Positions 34,749 through 45,907 of a stretch of DNA of 64,000 bases are shown piece by piece (within the stretch, counting starts at the first letter, position 1; each line of letters opens with the position of its first letter). Below the pieces are notes generated by a model, which did not search any database, was not told the DNA's origin, and saw only the letters and a program-made list of their open reading frames with translations. Origin of the DNA: Paragordius varius. Lineage: Eukaryota; Nematomorpha. The DNA lies in NCBI GenBank assembly GCA_964247055.1, contig OZ176054.1:8742001-8806000 (forward strand), read 5' to 3'. The position numbers and the translations under genes were made by a program.

Positions 34749-37200
34749 AGAAGTAAAGGGTATAGCGTCGGAAGATCGTTGGACACCTGCCGTCAAGGCA
34801 ATTCCTACCCACCCGTAACGCATTGAGCTTCAGAGCGGGGAGACACATAGGAGGTTGGGTTTGACGTTAGTATTTACTTTAAATAAATGGATTGATGTTA
34901 GGTGTGTTATTGTAAGTTAGAATAGTTAATTAGCTATATAAGCAATATTTGACTCTAAATAACCGTACAAACAGGGTTGTGATCCTTATTCCACAAAAGT
35001 CAAATGTACAGTTAATTTTAAGCTCTTATCTTTGGTGTGGAAGGGGTCTTCATTTGCTTCTAAATGAGTGTGGCCTTTAAGGTTGACCAATTTTGGAGAT
35101 ATTAGACATTCGTCAACGTTACCCCTTCGTGCGACCATGCTTTAGTTGTACCTTCAGCTGGGACCTAACCCGGGATAAGTGGTCGTTAACCTTGCTCTAA
35201 GCTAAACCAAAAGAGATGTCGGAGATTGGTAACCAGCCCTGCTCAAATTTCAGCGGTTCCAATATTGCTTCCCAGATGTCATTGCCCACAATGATTGGCA
35301 AATAGTCTCGTCAGAGTCAAGTCTTGCATGATTTAGGTACATTTTGTTTGTAGGATACCTGTGGGAAACAGTCCACATTATTAACTAACTCTAATGATAT
35401 AGGTGTTTACCATTAAAACATTTATTTGTAAATGTTACATCCATACTAACGGATTTTGAGAGTTTAAAATATAATTTTATTTACCTTATCCAGCAGTGGG
35501 AGTCAACATTAAATTACCAACTTCGTAATTACACCATTCTCTCTGGAAAGGTATCCAAGTCCTCAAATATCAGCCGTTCCTATGTCATCGTCATATAGCA
35601 GGGAATGAGTTTGGCGTTGATCTCCAGCGGGATAGGCTTATAAGTTTTGGTGAGTTTCCTCGTTGCCGGGAGAGCTCATACGCAATATGTAAAGATGACA
35701 TTATGATCACATAAAATTATAGATTATAAGGCATTGCCTAATCTATCAATTATAGTTTACCTGACGGTGATTTCCAAGTAGGTACCGATTTCATAAATGT
35801 AATCTACATCTTTACTCTGATTTCATACTTTAAGGTGCCGATTATTGATATGATTGCGGAGTCTGGTGGCTTTCCGTGAGGATGTTCCACGTCACCTCAG
35901 TCCAGATGGTTGTAGGAGCGGCTTTAGTCTTCTTTTCCAGTCTTTTTTGGACTCTTATGGCATGTTTCGTGTATGCCTCCTCGTTGATTTTTTGCCAGAA
36001 TCGTTTGTTGGATGTCCTTTTCCGTGTCTTTTGTTTAGATTGCCGAATGAAGGTTTCTTTACTAATCTTAATCCTTGAGCGTTTTTTGAAGCCACGCGAA
36101 CCATGTTACGTGTCCAATAGGGTTTTTTGGTATTATCATTAATATACCATTGTAGTGTATTGTTGGGGTTACAATGTTGTGGCGAAGACTGTGTTATAGA
36201 ATGTTAGGTCGCATCAATGGTGTAGCTTCTTTTAGAGGTATTATATCCGTTAGGGTCCAGAGATCTGCGTTTGATATCATTTTGTTGTCGTAGAAGATGT
36301 GGCCTGTTATGTACTCTAAGATTTTATTGATGAAGACCTGCATTTTGTTGATAGCTCTTGCATTTCTCGGCCAGATTGCCGCTCCAAACGTCAGTCTAGT
36401 GAGGATTAAAACCTTGAAAATTCGTACTTTTAAGTTAGTAGATATTTTAGACTTCCATAACTTACATAATTGAAAGTATATGAATTTAGTTGAAGCCAGC
36501 ATCTGTGTGATGCTTTCGCCTGTGCATCCGAGGGGCGTTATGCATACTCCTAAGTATTTGAAGTTCTTTACAACCTGGATTTCTTCTCCTAAGATGTTAA
36601 TGTGTTGAATTGATGATTCTCCTGTAATGATAATCTTTGTTTTCTGGAAGTTTAGTAGGAGTTTATTCTTTTTGAGTTCTTCAATCAAAATTATTAGTTT
36701 GTTTTCGAAGACTTCTCTTTAATCGGCTATAATACAGATGTCGTCTGCATAGCATAAGGTTTGGAATAAGGAGTGGTTCCCGGTGTGAAGCTTTTTAATA
36801 TTATCATGTTGAAAAATTTTGGTGACATGGGGCACCCCCCTTTGACTCCACATGTTGGGTATATCGTTTCCGATTTGCCTCCGTCCTAACCGATTCTGCA
36901 GTTAGTTTTGAGGAGGACGCTTATCATAAAATTTTTCCAATCTTCGGTGTTTGAATGTTGAATATGCTTTGTTATCTGGGAGCGATCGACTTTATCGAAC
37001 GCTTTGCTTAATTCGGAAAAACCTATCCATAATTGGTGATTGTAGATTAGGCTTTTTTCAATCATTATAACAAATGGGACAAAGAGGTCCATCAAGCTGC
37101 GTTCTTTTCTAAATCCACATGTGGAAAAGTGCATGGTATCATCTACCTCTTTTATTCTGTTTAGAACTGTGTTCCAAATATGTGATTGCTAACACGTTCT
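34749..37200 (-). mobile_element. Non-LTR retrotransposon, left (minus) arm of a palindrome
   Basis: The minus strand from about 37.13 kb reads FRKERSLMDLFVPF, then SKAFDKVDRSQI, GCPMSPKFFN, LCYADDICIIAD (the reverse transcriptase catalytic YADD box), KNFKYLGVCITPLG and LTFGAAIWPRNARAINK. About 1.5 kb of 3' sequence follows, ending near 34.75 kb at CCCTTTACTTC. The 5' part is missing, and the frames are broken in a few places. The clade is not assigned: the GVKQGCPMSP box and KYLG region are non-LTR in type but not decisive. It is mirrored by the plus-strand copy starting near 37254. Confidence 0.8.
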
Positions 37201-37253
37201 TCAAAGGAAATAATCATGGCCAAACACCCACATCTCACGGGAAAAATGTCCTT

Positions 37254-39190
37254 CCAAATATCCAACAATTAAACACCGAAGATTGGAAAGATTTTATGAT
37301 AAGCGTCCTCCTCAATAACTGCAGAATCGGTTTGGACGGAGGCAAATCTGCGATATACCCAACATGTGGAGTCAAACAAGGGTGCCCCATGTCGCCAAAA
37401 TTTTTTAACATGAAAATGACGCAATTAAAAAGCTTCATATCGGGAACAACTCCTTATTCCAAATCTTATGCTATGTAGACGACATCTGTATTATAGCCGA
37501 CTCAAGAGAAGTCTTTGAAAACAAACTAATGATTTTGATTGAAGAACTCAAAAAGAGCAACCTTCTACTAAACTTTCAGAAAACCAAGATAATCATTACA
37601 GGAGAATCATCAATTCAACACATAAACCTCTTAGGAGAAGAAATTCAGGTTGTAAAGAGTTTCAAATACTTAGGAGTATGGATCACGCCCCTCGGATGCA
37701 CAGGCGAAAGCATCACACAGAGGTTGGCACCTAGATTCATATACTTTCAGTTATGTAAACTATGGAAGTCTAATGAAATATCTACTAATTTAAAAGTACG
37801 ATTCATAAGGTCCTAATCCTTACTAGACTGAAGTTTGGAGCGGCAATCTGGCCGAGAAATGCAAGAGCTATCAACAAAATACAGGTCTTCATCAATAAAA
37901 TCTTAAGGTACATAACAGGCCACATCTTCTACGACCACAAAATGATATCAAACGCAGATCTGGACCCTAACGGACATACCTCTAAAAGAAGCTACCCATT
38001 GATGGAACTAAGCATCCCATCACATAGTCTTCGCCATAACATTAAAACCTCAAAAAACCATGCACTACAATGATATATTAATGATAATACCAAAAAACCC
38101 TATTGGACACGTAAAGGCACATGGTTTGGGAGGCTTGAACAAACGCTTAAGATTAGTGAGGAAACCTTTATTCTGCAATCCAAACAAAAAACATGGAAAA
38201 GGATATAAAACATCATCCAACAAACGATTATAGCAAAAATCAACGAGGAGGCATACAAGAAACATGCCATAGGAGTCCAAAAAAGACTGAAAAAGAAGAC
38301 TAAAACCGCTCCAACAACCATCTGGACTGAGGTGACGTGGACATCCTCAGTGGAAACCACCAGACTCCGCAATCATATCAACAATCGGCACTTAAGGTCC
38401 GTAATCAGAGTAAAGATGATACTTTTATATTACATTTATGAAATCGTTAACCACTTGGATTATTTTATATGCCCTCTAATCACCGTCAGGTAAACTATAA
38501 TTGATATAGGCAATGCCTTATAATCTATAATTTTATGTGATGTCATCTCTACATATTGCGTTGGTTTTAAGCTCCCGGCAACGCGGAAACTTATAAACCT
38601 ATCCCGCTGGAGATTAACTCCAAACTCATTCCCTGCTATATGACGATGACATCGAAACGGCTGATATTTGAGAACCCGGATTTTCCAGAGAGAATAGTTT
38701 AATTGCGAAGTTTATAATTTAATGTTGACTCCCACTGCTGGATAATCAAACTTATATTTTACACTCTTAAAATCCGTTAGTATGGATGTAATATTTACAA
38801 ATTAATCTGTTAATGCGCCTATATAATGTGGACTGCTCCCCCCACAGGTATCCCACGAAAATGTACCGCTGAAAACCTAAATCATGCAAGACTTGACTCT
38901 GACGAGACTATTTGCTAATCATTGTGGGACAATGACATTCTGGGAAGCAATATTGGAACCGCTGATATTTGAGCAGGGCTGGTTACCAATCTCCGACATC
39001 TCTTATTAATACTAACTTGCAACAACACACCTAACATGAAGGCATTTATTTATGTATGTAGATACTAATGTCAACCCAACCTCCTATGTGTCTCCCCGCT
39101 CTGAAGCTCAATGCGTTACGGGTGGGTAGGGATTGCGTTGACGGCAGGTGGCCGACGATCTTCTGACGCTACACCCTTTATTTAGTTACT
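37254..39190 (+). mobile_element. Non-LTR retrotransposon, right (plus) arm of a palindrome
   Basis: The plus strand reads NTEDWKDFMISVLLNNCRIG, GVKQGCPMSPKFFNM, LCYVDDICIIAD, ESSIQHINLLGEEIQVV and FKYLGVWITPLGC, nearly the same as the minus arm. The sequence runs to about 39190, ending ACACCCTTTATTTAGTTACTT. It starts later in the element than the left arm, so the spacer between mirrored parts is about 290 bp (36.97-37.25 kb). In-frame breaks make it inactive. Confidence 0.8.
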
Positions 39191-40429
39191 TGTGATTAAA
39201 CATAATATCCAAAAAACCAAATAGTATTTAAGCAGCGGCTCGACCCTATTTGGCTTCGATGCAAAATACTCACTTCAATTAATTTTTTAAAACGGATAGG
39301 ACCAACCGTATCTCTTTTGACATGCCATATCATCTTTAGTAGCTAAACTGCTTTCTATATGTTTGCAATCCTAGTCCCATCCCGCTTATATGGGTATGTA
39401 TTTAAGCAAACTTTTTTTTAATTCAAATAATTGCGCTTTCAAAATATATAGCCCCGAAAAATAAAGTTGGCTAAAAAAGAAATCAGAATACCCAGCTATA
39501 ACCTCAAACAGATCAAATTTTTAAATTTATGTTAGGCGGTTGGCAATAAAATCAAAATGATTAAAAAATAATCACTTAAACGACCAAAGAAAAATTTTGA
39601 CATAGTAAAAAATATTTGTGTAAAATACCATGGATGTTTGTTGGATTACCTTCAATTATATCCCGACATTGGAGTTGACATGTTCGAGCTATGGTCCAGA
39701 TATCAGCAACATTTTTGTAAATTATTTTCTGTATTATATTTTAATGGTTTAATCAAATAACCCAAGTTTGATATAATATATTGTGAACCAAATATTCTCT
39801 TCCAATAAATAATCGTTATTTTTATGGGTTTATTTTATGGCTCACAAAGTGTTATAAAAAGATTATATATATCTATATATTTACCATTTATTGAAAATTT
39901 GTATTAAAGCAATTTATCTAAGTTACGTTTAGCGGTACCATTATAAAAATACAGAGTTTTATGTATTTGTAATGTGAAAAAATTATATACAATTAATTTA
40001 ACCCCGTTATATACATATTTTTGCTTGTTTTGCAATTTTAAAACTTGGGTACATTTTTGTAAAAAACACAATTTTAATTTAACATAAATTTGAAAGGAAT
40101 ATTTTAATCAAAATTTTGAGGTGATAGAAATGTTCAGCATCATCGAATTATACAAAAAATGTATTTATAATGTTTTTAACGCGTTTTTATACGTTTTCAT
40201 TATGCAAATCGTTTGATGTACACTGAACAAAATTTTGCAAAATTATTTTTTTGAAAAAATTATTAGTTTATATGAAAATTTAACATATATTATTTTATCG
40301 CACTATCCCGACATTTCTGCGTTTGAGGGCTAGCCGATTTTAGGAAAAAAATTGTGTCATTTGGATCCCACATCTAAAAATTAAATTTTTTGTAAACATG
40401 TTTTTGCTTTTCATATGTAGATAATATAT
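39191..40429. other. Gene-free AT-rich DNA
   Basis: No gene is seen. The 40.14-40.43 kb part loosely resembles the worn dispersed repeat of 9.4 and 12.9 kb in reverse orientation. Confidence 0.3.
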
Positions 40430-41202
40430 TTAAGTGATATTTTTTGGTAAGCCTCTAGCTTTTAGCAAAATATATTTATTTAAAAGAATGTGCGCAAATT
40501 TTGCCATTATCTCATATGGAACATTCAATATAAAAGTCCTAATTACTTTCTTAAATTGCTCTAAGGGCCAAAACCAAAGGCACCATAATAATCTAGATAT
40601 ATTTTGCTATCAGAATATATATTTTATCAGGTTTATATTTTGTGGACGCTGTGTAATGTGTTGTGAAAAAAGTTATATCTATTATCCTGCGCATATAAAA
40701 ATAAACACTTACCGCACAATATCCGTAACAAGTATTGGTGTCCAGACCTCTAATATTGATATTGTTTCCCTTATCAACGATTTTGTTGATCCAACGTTCA
40801 GCAAAATGCATTGGTTGAGAAACTTCTGAGTTTGGCGACAATACCGGACAATTAAATAAATACGAATAATTTGATATCAAAACATTTTCTTCTGGCATAA
40901 AATCCTGTATTCTTAAAACAGATTTGGGTTTTCGCAGAGTGACATTTTTTTCTGTTAAATTTGGCTGATCATTAGCGACAGCAATTTTATTTTTGTTTGA
41001 TTTTAATAATTGAATACGTTTTATTTTAGCCAATTTAAGTTGATATATTGGATTTAATTTCCAACCTGGAAAATAACCACATGAATAACATTCAAGTTGC
41101 CCAACTTGAGATGATCCTTCCACACCAAACGGAGGTCTGTATGTTTTAGGTATTATGGAAAATATAACCCATGCCCAAATGGACATTCAGATTTTTTAAA
41201 TA
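40430..41202 (-). CDS. Unrecognised spliced gene, about 200 residues
   Basis: The last exon is 40606-40430 and an upstream exon ends at 40713, with a canonical GTAAGT donor and phase 0. Together they give ...FNCPVLSPNSEVSQPMHF..., GLDTNTCYGYCA, then QNISRLLWCLWFWPLEQ..., VPYEIMAKFAHILLNKY and a stop. Further upstream the frame reads VGQLECYSCGYFPGWKLNPI. It may start at a Met at 41186. Alternatively a 32-nt intron (41168-41137) joins KKSECPFGHG to PPFGVEGSSQ, which would add more cysteines. No family is recognised. The open length, GTAAGT donor and phase-matched last exon argue that it is a real gene. It is the only host-like gene between 23 and 45 kb. Confidence 0.5.
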
Positions 41203-41955
41203 ATACTCGTAATCAATTAGAATCGAGAAGATAATACGCAAAAAAACAAATTTTTTTAAAATTTTAAAACACTCAATAATAACTAAGGTTTATTGAACTA
41301 AAAATGAAATAACTTTTTTCTTTGAAACCAGAAATTCAAAGCGTGAGGCATGAAACAATGCATGACCAATATATGTTATTCATCAGAGTTAACAATAAAA
41401 TGTTTAATAGAAAAACCAAAATGAAAATATATATTATTCTATAATTTTTGGTAAGAGCACTGCTACTAAAAGTATATACTTATGTTGGCATACCATATTA
41501 TTTAAATTTTAGTGCATAGAACATTCTCCTGGGATTTTTGGCAGAGAACAAGTTATGATAAATAACGGAAATAATAATTTCAATATATATTGAAGTAAGT
41601 AAACATTCGTAAGAAAATAAATATTTAACAAAAACTTACAATAAATATAATTGGATTCATCAAAATTTAAGAAAATATTCATTAAATATAGTCCAAATCG
41701 AAATTTCTTTTGTTGAATAAAATTGAATAATGGAAATAGCATTTTTGTCTCGCTTTGTTTATCCTATTTCTGCTAGAAGCGCCTATCAAAAAACTATTGT
41801 ACACTTTTAAACCTATTCCGATCTGAAAATTTTAACTATAAAACAGGTCCAATTAAAAATTGGTAGCTGTAATCGGATTGATTTTAAGGATAACAGTACC
41901 TAAACGAGTTCCTTTAAATTAATTACTGTTTGAAAAAGAGGTGATATATTTAAAT
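41203..41955. other. Gene-free AT-rich DNA upstream of the unrecognised minus-strand gene
   Basis: Possible promoter or upstream exons; nothing definite. Confidence 0.25.
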
Positions 41956-42190
41956 CTGGGTTGGCCAACATGCCCCCCAAGAAATTCGAAAATCCGTAAA
42001 TTAGAATAATATAATCAAAAAATTTTAATAAAATTGATATTTCCTAACAATTTTTTTAAATCAATCTTACCAATTGGCAAGAACTAGAAAAAAATGCTAT
42101 ATTGCGTTTGCATTTTCTATTTTTTCAATCAAATCTAATAAATTCCTAATGAATGCCCATATACTTTTCGAATGGGTTCATTACTTTTTA
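41956..42190. mobile_element. Worn short MITE (GTTCAAC family)
   Basis: The start CTGGGTTGGCCAACATG and the interior 'gaaattcgaaaatccgtaaatt' resemble the 47.5-kb element ('atttggaaatccataaatt'). 'gaatgccca' near the right side is also shared. The right end is unclear. Confidence 0.35.
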
Positions 42191-43544
42191 GGGTAGTTTT
42201 ATATCCCAGAGCGATTTGAAATTTGAATATCTTAAAAAGTATTCATTATTTAAGCCGAAATAAAAAATATGCGTCTTTAGTCTTTTTAGCACATTATACA
42301 AAAGAAAAAAAACTAAAAAGCAAAAAATTCCTCACTAACTTTAAATAGTTTCTAGGCCACATTTTTATTTTAATATCAGCTGTTTAGTTAAATCGTTTTG
42401 GAGCTGTCCCCATTAGCCTATGGAAGTCGCGAAACTGTAAAAGATAGCTTATATAATACATGAGAACAATGTTTGATAAATAATCTTTAACTAAATTAAC
42501 TTCCAAAAATGTAGTTCATTTACAAAATTGAGCTCTGGAATATAAAACAACCCCAAATTGTAAACTAGGACAAAAATGTGAAACCGTATTAAGAGTTAAA
42601 AAAGTAAGTTTTCACTTTTGTGGTAAATCCATTGCAAAATTAACGCACATTATACGAAAAATATTTTTGTTAAAAGCTAAACAAAATAGTGTGTATAAAA
42701 TATATATAAAATCGAAACAATGTTTGGATTATTTCTCCAAAATAAGATCAAAATACGCTATAATAACTTAATTTTAATAAACTGCAAAAGGTTGTACATC
42801 TTTTAATGTAATCGGCAAAAATTTCGAAATAGCACGAAGGCAATAGATCGCCGGACTATAATAGAAACACGTATAAAATTATATTTTCGCGATGTCTTAT
42901 ACTGATAAATGGGTGGGCAATAATAAAGATGTGTCTATTTCTAAATGTCGTCCATTATGTAAAAGCAGAAATAAGCCGATTGAAATATTAGAATTGTAAT
43001 ATGGTCATTGATATACTATTTGTTTATTCGCAATAGCTACGATCAATATTCCTTTAGGGTCAAATCGGACAAGATATTTTGCAGAAATTATCCATATAAC
43101 ACCAAATTGTTATGTTTGGCGATAGAATAACATATTCCATTAACATATTTTTTTATGTAATTTAATTTTTGTAATATGGCACACTTAATATTAATTTTTA
43201 ATTTATTGAGTTTCATCATTCTTCATCATTTTCGCTATTCCACAGCTTCAATGTAAGTATTTGGTGTATTTTTCAATTATCTACCTAATAATGAGATATA
43301 TTAATTACCACACTTTTAACCAATGATGTTCCCTTAGTTTATAAATTAATATCCTGTAAAATTAACCATAAATTTTTTTAACTCACTTACCCTGTATAAA
43401 TTTTTAGCCCTTGTCAAATTGCTAAAAAGGAATAAAATTTAATAATCGGCCTTTTATATGCAGATCCATCCAGATGCACTAATGATGGTTTACTATAGAA
43501 ATAGTATGAAAATATTAACTAAGAAACAATTAGAATTAAACACC
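42191..43544. other. Gene-free AT-rich DNA
   Basis: It contains a weak inverted pair (about 42.19 kb gggtagttttatatcccagagc; about 42.53 kb gctctggaatataaaacaacccc) that may be the ends of another small MITE. A piece of the worn dispersed repeat lies at about 42.6-42.9 kb. Confidence 0.3.
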
Positions 43545-43781
43545 CAGTAAGAACGAGAGATAGGCCATTTCAGTATTTGAAAAGGGGATTTAATTTACAT
43601 GTTTGTTGCCATGTATAAAATTTTCATTTTTAATAGTCACATCTTTAAAAATGGTAATACAGTGTTGAATTAGATATGTAACTAATTAAATGAAAAATTT
43701 CAATATGGCAACATTGTAAATTAATCCCCTATTAGCTATATAAACACTAAGATGTCCTATGATAGCACTTGTTCTTTAGTA
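43545..43781. mobile_element. Short inverted-repeat element, CAGTAAGAACGAG ends
   Basis: The left part CAGTAAGAACGAG, GGGGATTTAATTTACATG and GTTGCCAT is mirrored on the right by CTTGTTCTTTAGT and related sequence. It is the older copy of the 45.5-kb MITE. Confidence 0.5.
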
Positions 43782-45527
43782 AGAATATGAATGTAAAACC
43801 AAAATAAGCAAAATAGTTTTATCATTATTTATTTTATATCCAATATAAAATGAATCCGTTCAAAACAAGTCCATTTATAACTGAAAACATATGTATTCAA
43901 TAAAAAATCTTGACAGCATGACATACTGTTGCCTCTAAATGAGTGCTAAAATGATTTATAAATTTTGGACATATTAAACCAATGCCGATTCATTACCCTT
44001 TCGTATTCCCTACACATGGGACACTAGGGCAGGATAATAAAATAACCGGCATGGCCTATTGGCAATATCCTAATTTTTAAGATAACCTGCAACTCAAAAA
44101 ATTGATTTGTCACTCTCATCGTCCCTAAAAGAATACATCTCGTCAGTACCGCCCCCTGGTCCGTATTTAAATTAATTATCTCTGAAGCAGAATTGGTGGT
44201 TTTAGGGGATATAAAAATTATTGAATCGGCATTATTTATTTGTAAAAGGATTATTTTAACTTTTTAACCCTTAATTTAGTTATTTGAACACCTTTAAGTG
44301 TGACTGCGAAAATACAATATGTTCGCGTTCACCTTGTCGATTAGGCACATCCTGGGATTATTGTCATTGTTGTGAAAAATGTTTGAAGGTAACATTATTT
44401 AATTCTTAAATGTTATAAAAAAATCATTACTAGAAAGTTAATATTACCTTTAATAAGTTATTATTAAGCCTAACTAAATTTATAGAGAGTGTTTTGAAGG
44501 CGAACTTGAATAAAAGAGAATATAATTATTTCTATCTCATGCACCCAATCTATATATCTGGTAGAAAAAGGATTTAAGATTCTCAAGGTTTTTTTTGGTT
44601 TTACGAGTAATTTAAGAAAGTATTTTGGTAATTATTAAAAGTCAAAAAGTTGCAAACAGCACATATGTTATGTTAATTTATTTAGTGAAAGCTTAATGCC
44701 TCTTACCAAATTATTTTGTTTGTGTATATTACATACTCTAAAAATTAAAATACAGTTTGATTTATTATTTTTCAAATGACCGTCGAATGCACATTTTTAG
44801 GATCCGTTAAAATAAGCCAGTGTTCTTAAAATAAACGCAAAAAAGCCGATATTACGCGATAAGCATTTGATGAATGACACAAAAAAACTTGGAAAATTTT
44901 GTCACACTTTTAATATACATACATATTTAACAACGCTATTTGAATGGTTAGGATGTAGGACAAAGCTGCAATGGTTATTACAAGAGTGACGGGGATTGCG
45001 CCCCTGGACTCTACTGTACTCTGCCCATTGATAAAACTAACCCATTATCGTTTCCCGGGTTTTGTGAAAGGCCGATCCCTACCGCCAAAATTATAGCTAA
45101 TTGGGTAATGCACTACCATTTTAGCAAGAGTTTATCTTAAATTTAATACTTTAATTCACTAGGTCAGAACAGTCAGTGAATGGAATATTTTAAAATAAGA
45201 TTTATTTTATTTATTAAATGGGAAGAAATGTAATATTTTAAATATAATTAGACGATATCTCAAAGAAACCTTACAATGAAAACTCGATGAACCCAAATGT
45301 TAGCACTTATTTAATGGTTTACAACTAATGATTTCTTTTTAAAATAGAATAAATAATCATTTATTTTTTATAATGCGTCTAAATTTACTCATTTATAGTT
45401 TTAATACAATGTTGTGAAATTTTATTGTCTTTTTTAAGGAATAAATACTATAAATAATACAGGATTGCCTGTGGATGTTAATTTTTGCCACACATAAAAA
45501 ATTTCAAATCGAATGTTAAGGATGATA
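43782..45527. other. Gene-free AT-rich DNA
   Basis: No coding exon is supported. A piece of the dispersed repeat ('gtgaaagcttaatgcc', 'gcgcgataa'-like) is at about 44.6-44.9 kb. Confidence 0.3.
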
Positions 45528-45789
45528 CAGTAACGAGGCACTATGGGCCATATCTGTATTTTAAATGGCTAAAAGGGTATTTTATTTACATGTCTATTGC
45601 CATTTATAAGATTTTTCATTTCATTTATTAATTGCATATTTTATAAACACTGTATTATTTCCTTCCAATTTTCAAAAAGGTAACTAATAAAAACGATAAA
45701 TATCATACATGGGAACATACATGTAACTTAAATACCAGTTTAGCCATTTAAAATACACATATGACTTATAATAATAGTGCTCGTTACTG
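45528..45789. mobile_element. Tc1/mariner-type MITE
   Basis: This 262-bp element with ends CAGTAACGAG..CACTAT and their inverted partner is flanked by TA on both sides. The arms share GTATTTTAAATGGCTAAA. TA duplication and size fit a mariner-type MITE; no transposase. Confidence 0.6.
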
Positions 45790-45860
45790 TAATATTTTCT
45801 ATTATCACAAAAAACTGTAAAATATCAGAAGGTTGATTTTTGATTATGTTCTACCCATAT

Positions 45861-45866
45861 TTTATT
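45861..45866 (-). promoter_or_regulatory. AATAAA poly(A) signal of the M13 peptidase gene
   Basis: AATAAA on the minus strand, 42 nt after the stop codon of the peptidase. Confidence 0.55.
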
Positions 45867-45907
45867 GGAAAAATAAATAGAAGATTATTGGCCCTCGTTT
45901 CTCATTT

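Noticed and set aside
35854-36142. Plus-strand frames in the left non-LTR arm that look like a membrane protein
   Set aside because: They are the antisense of the retrotransposon 3' part; the mirrored arm at 38.07-38.37 kb shows the same shadow.
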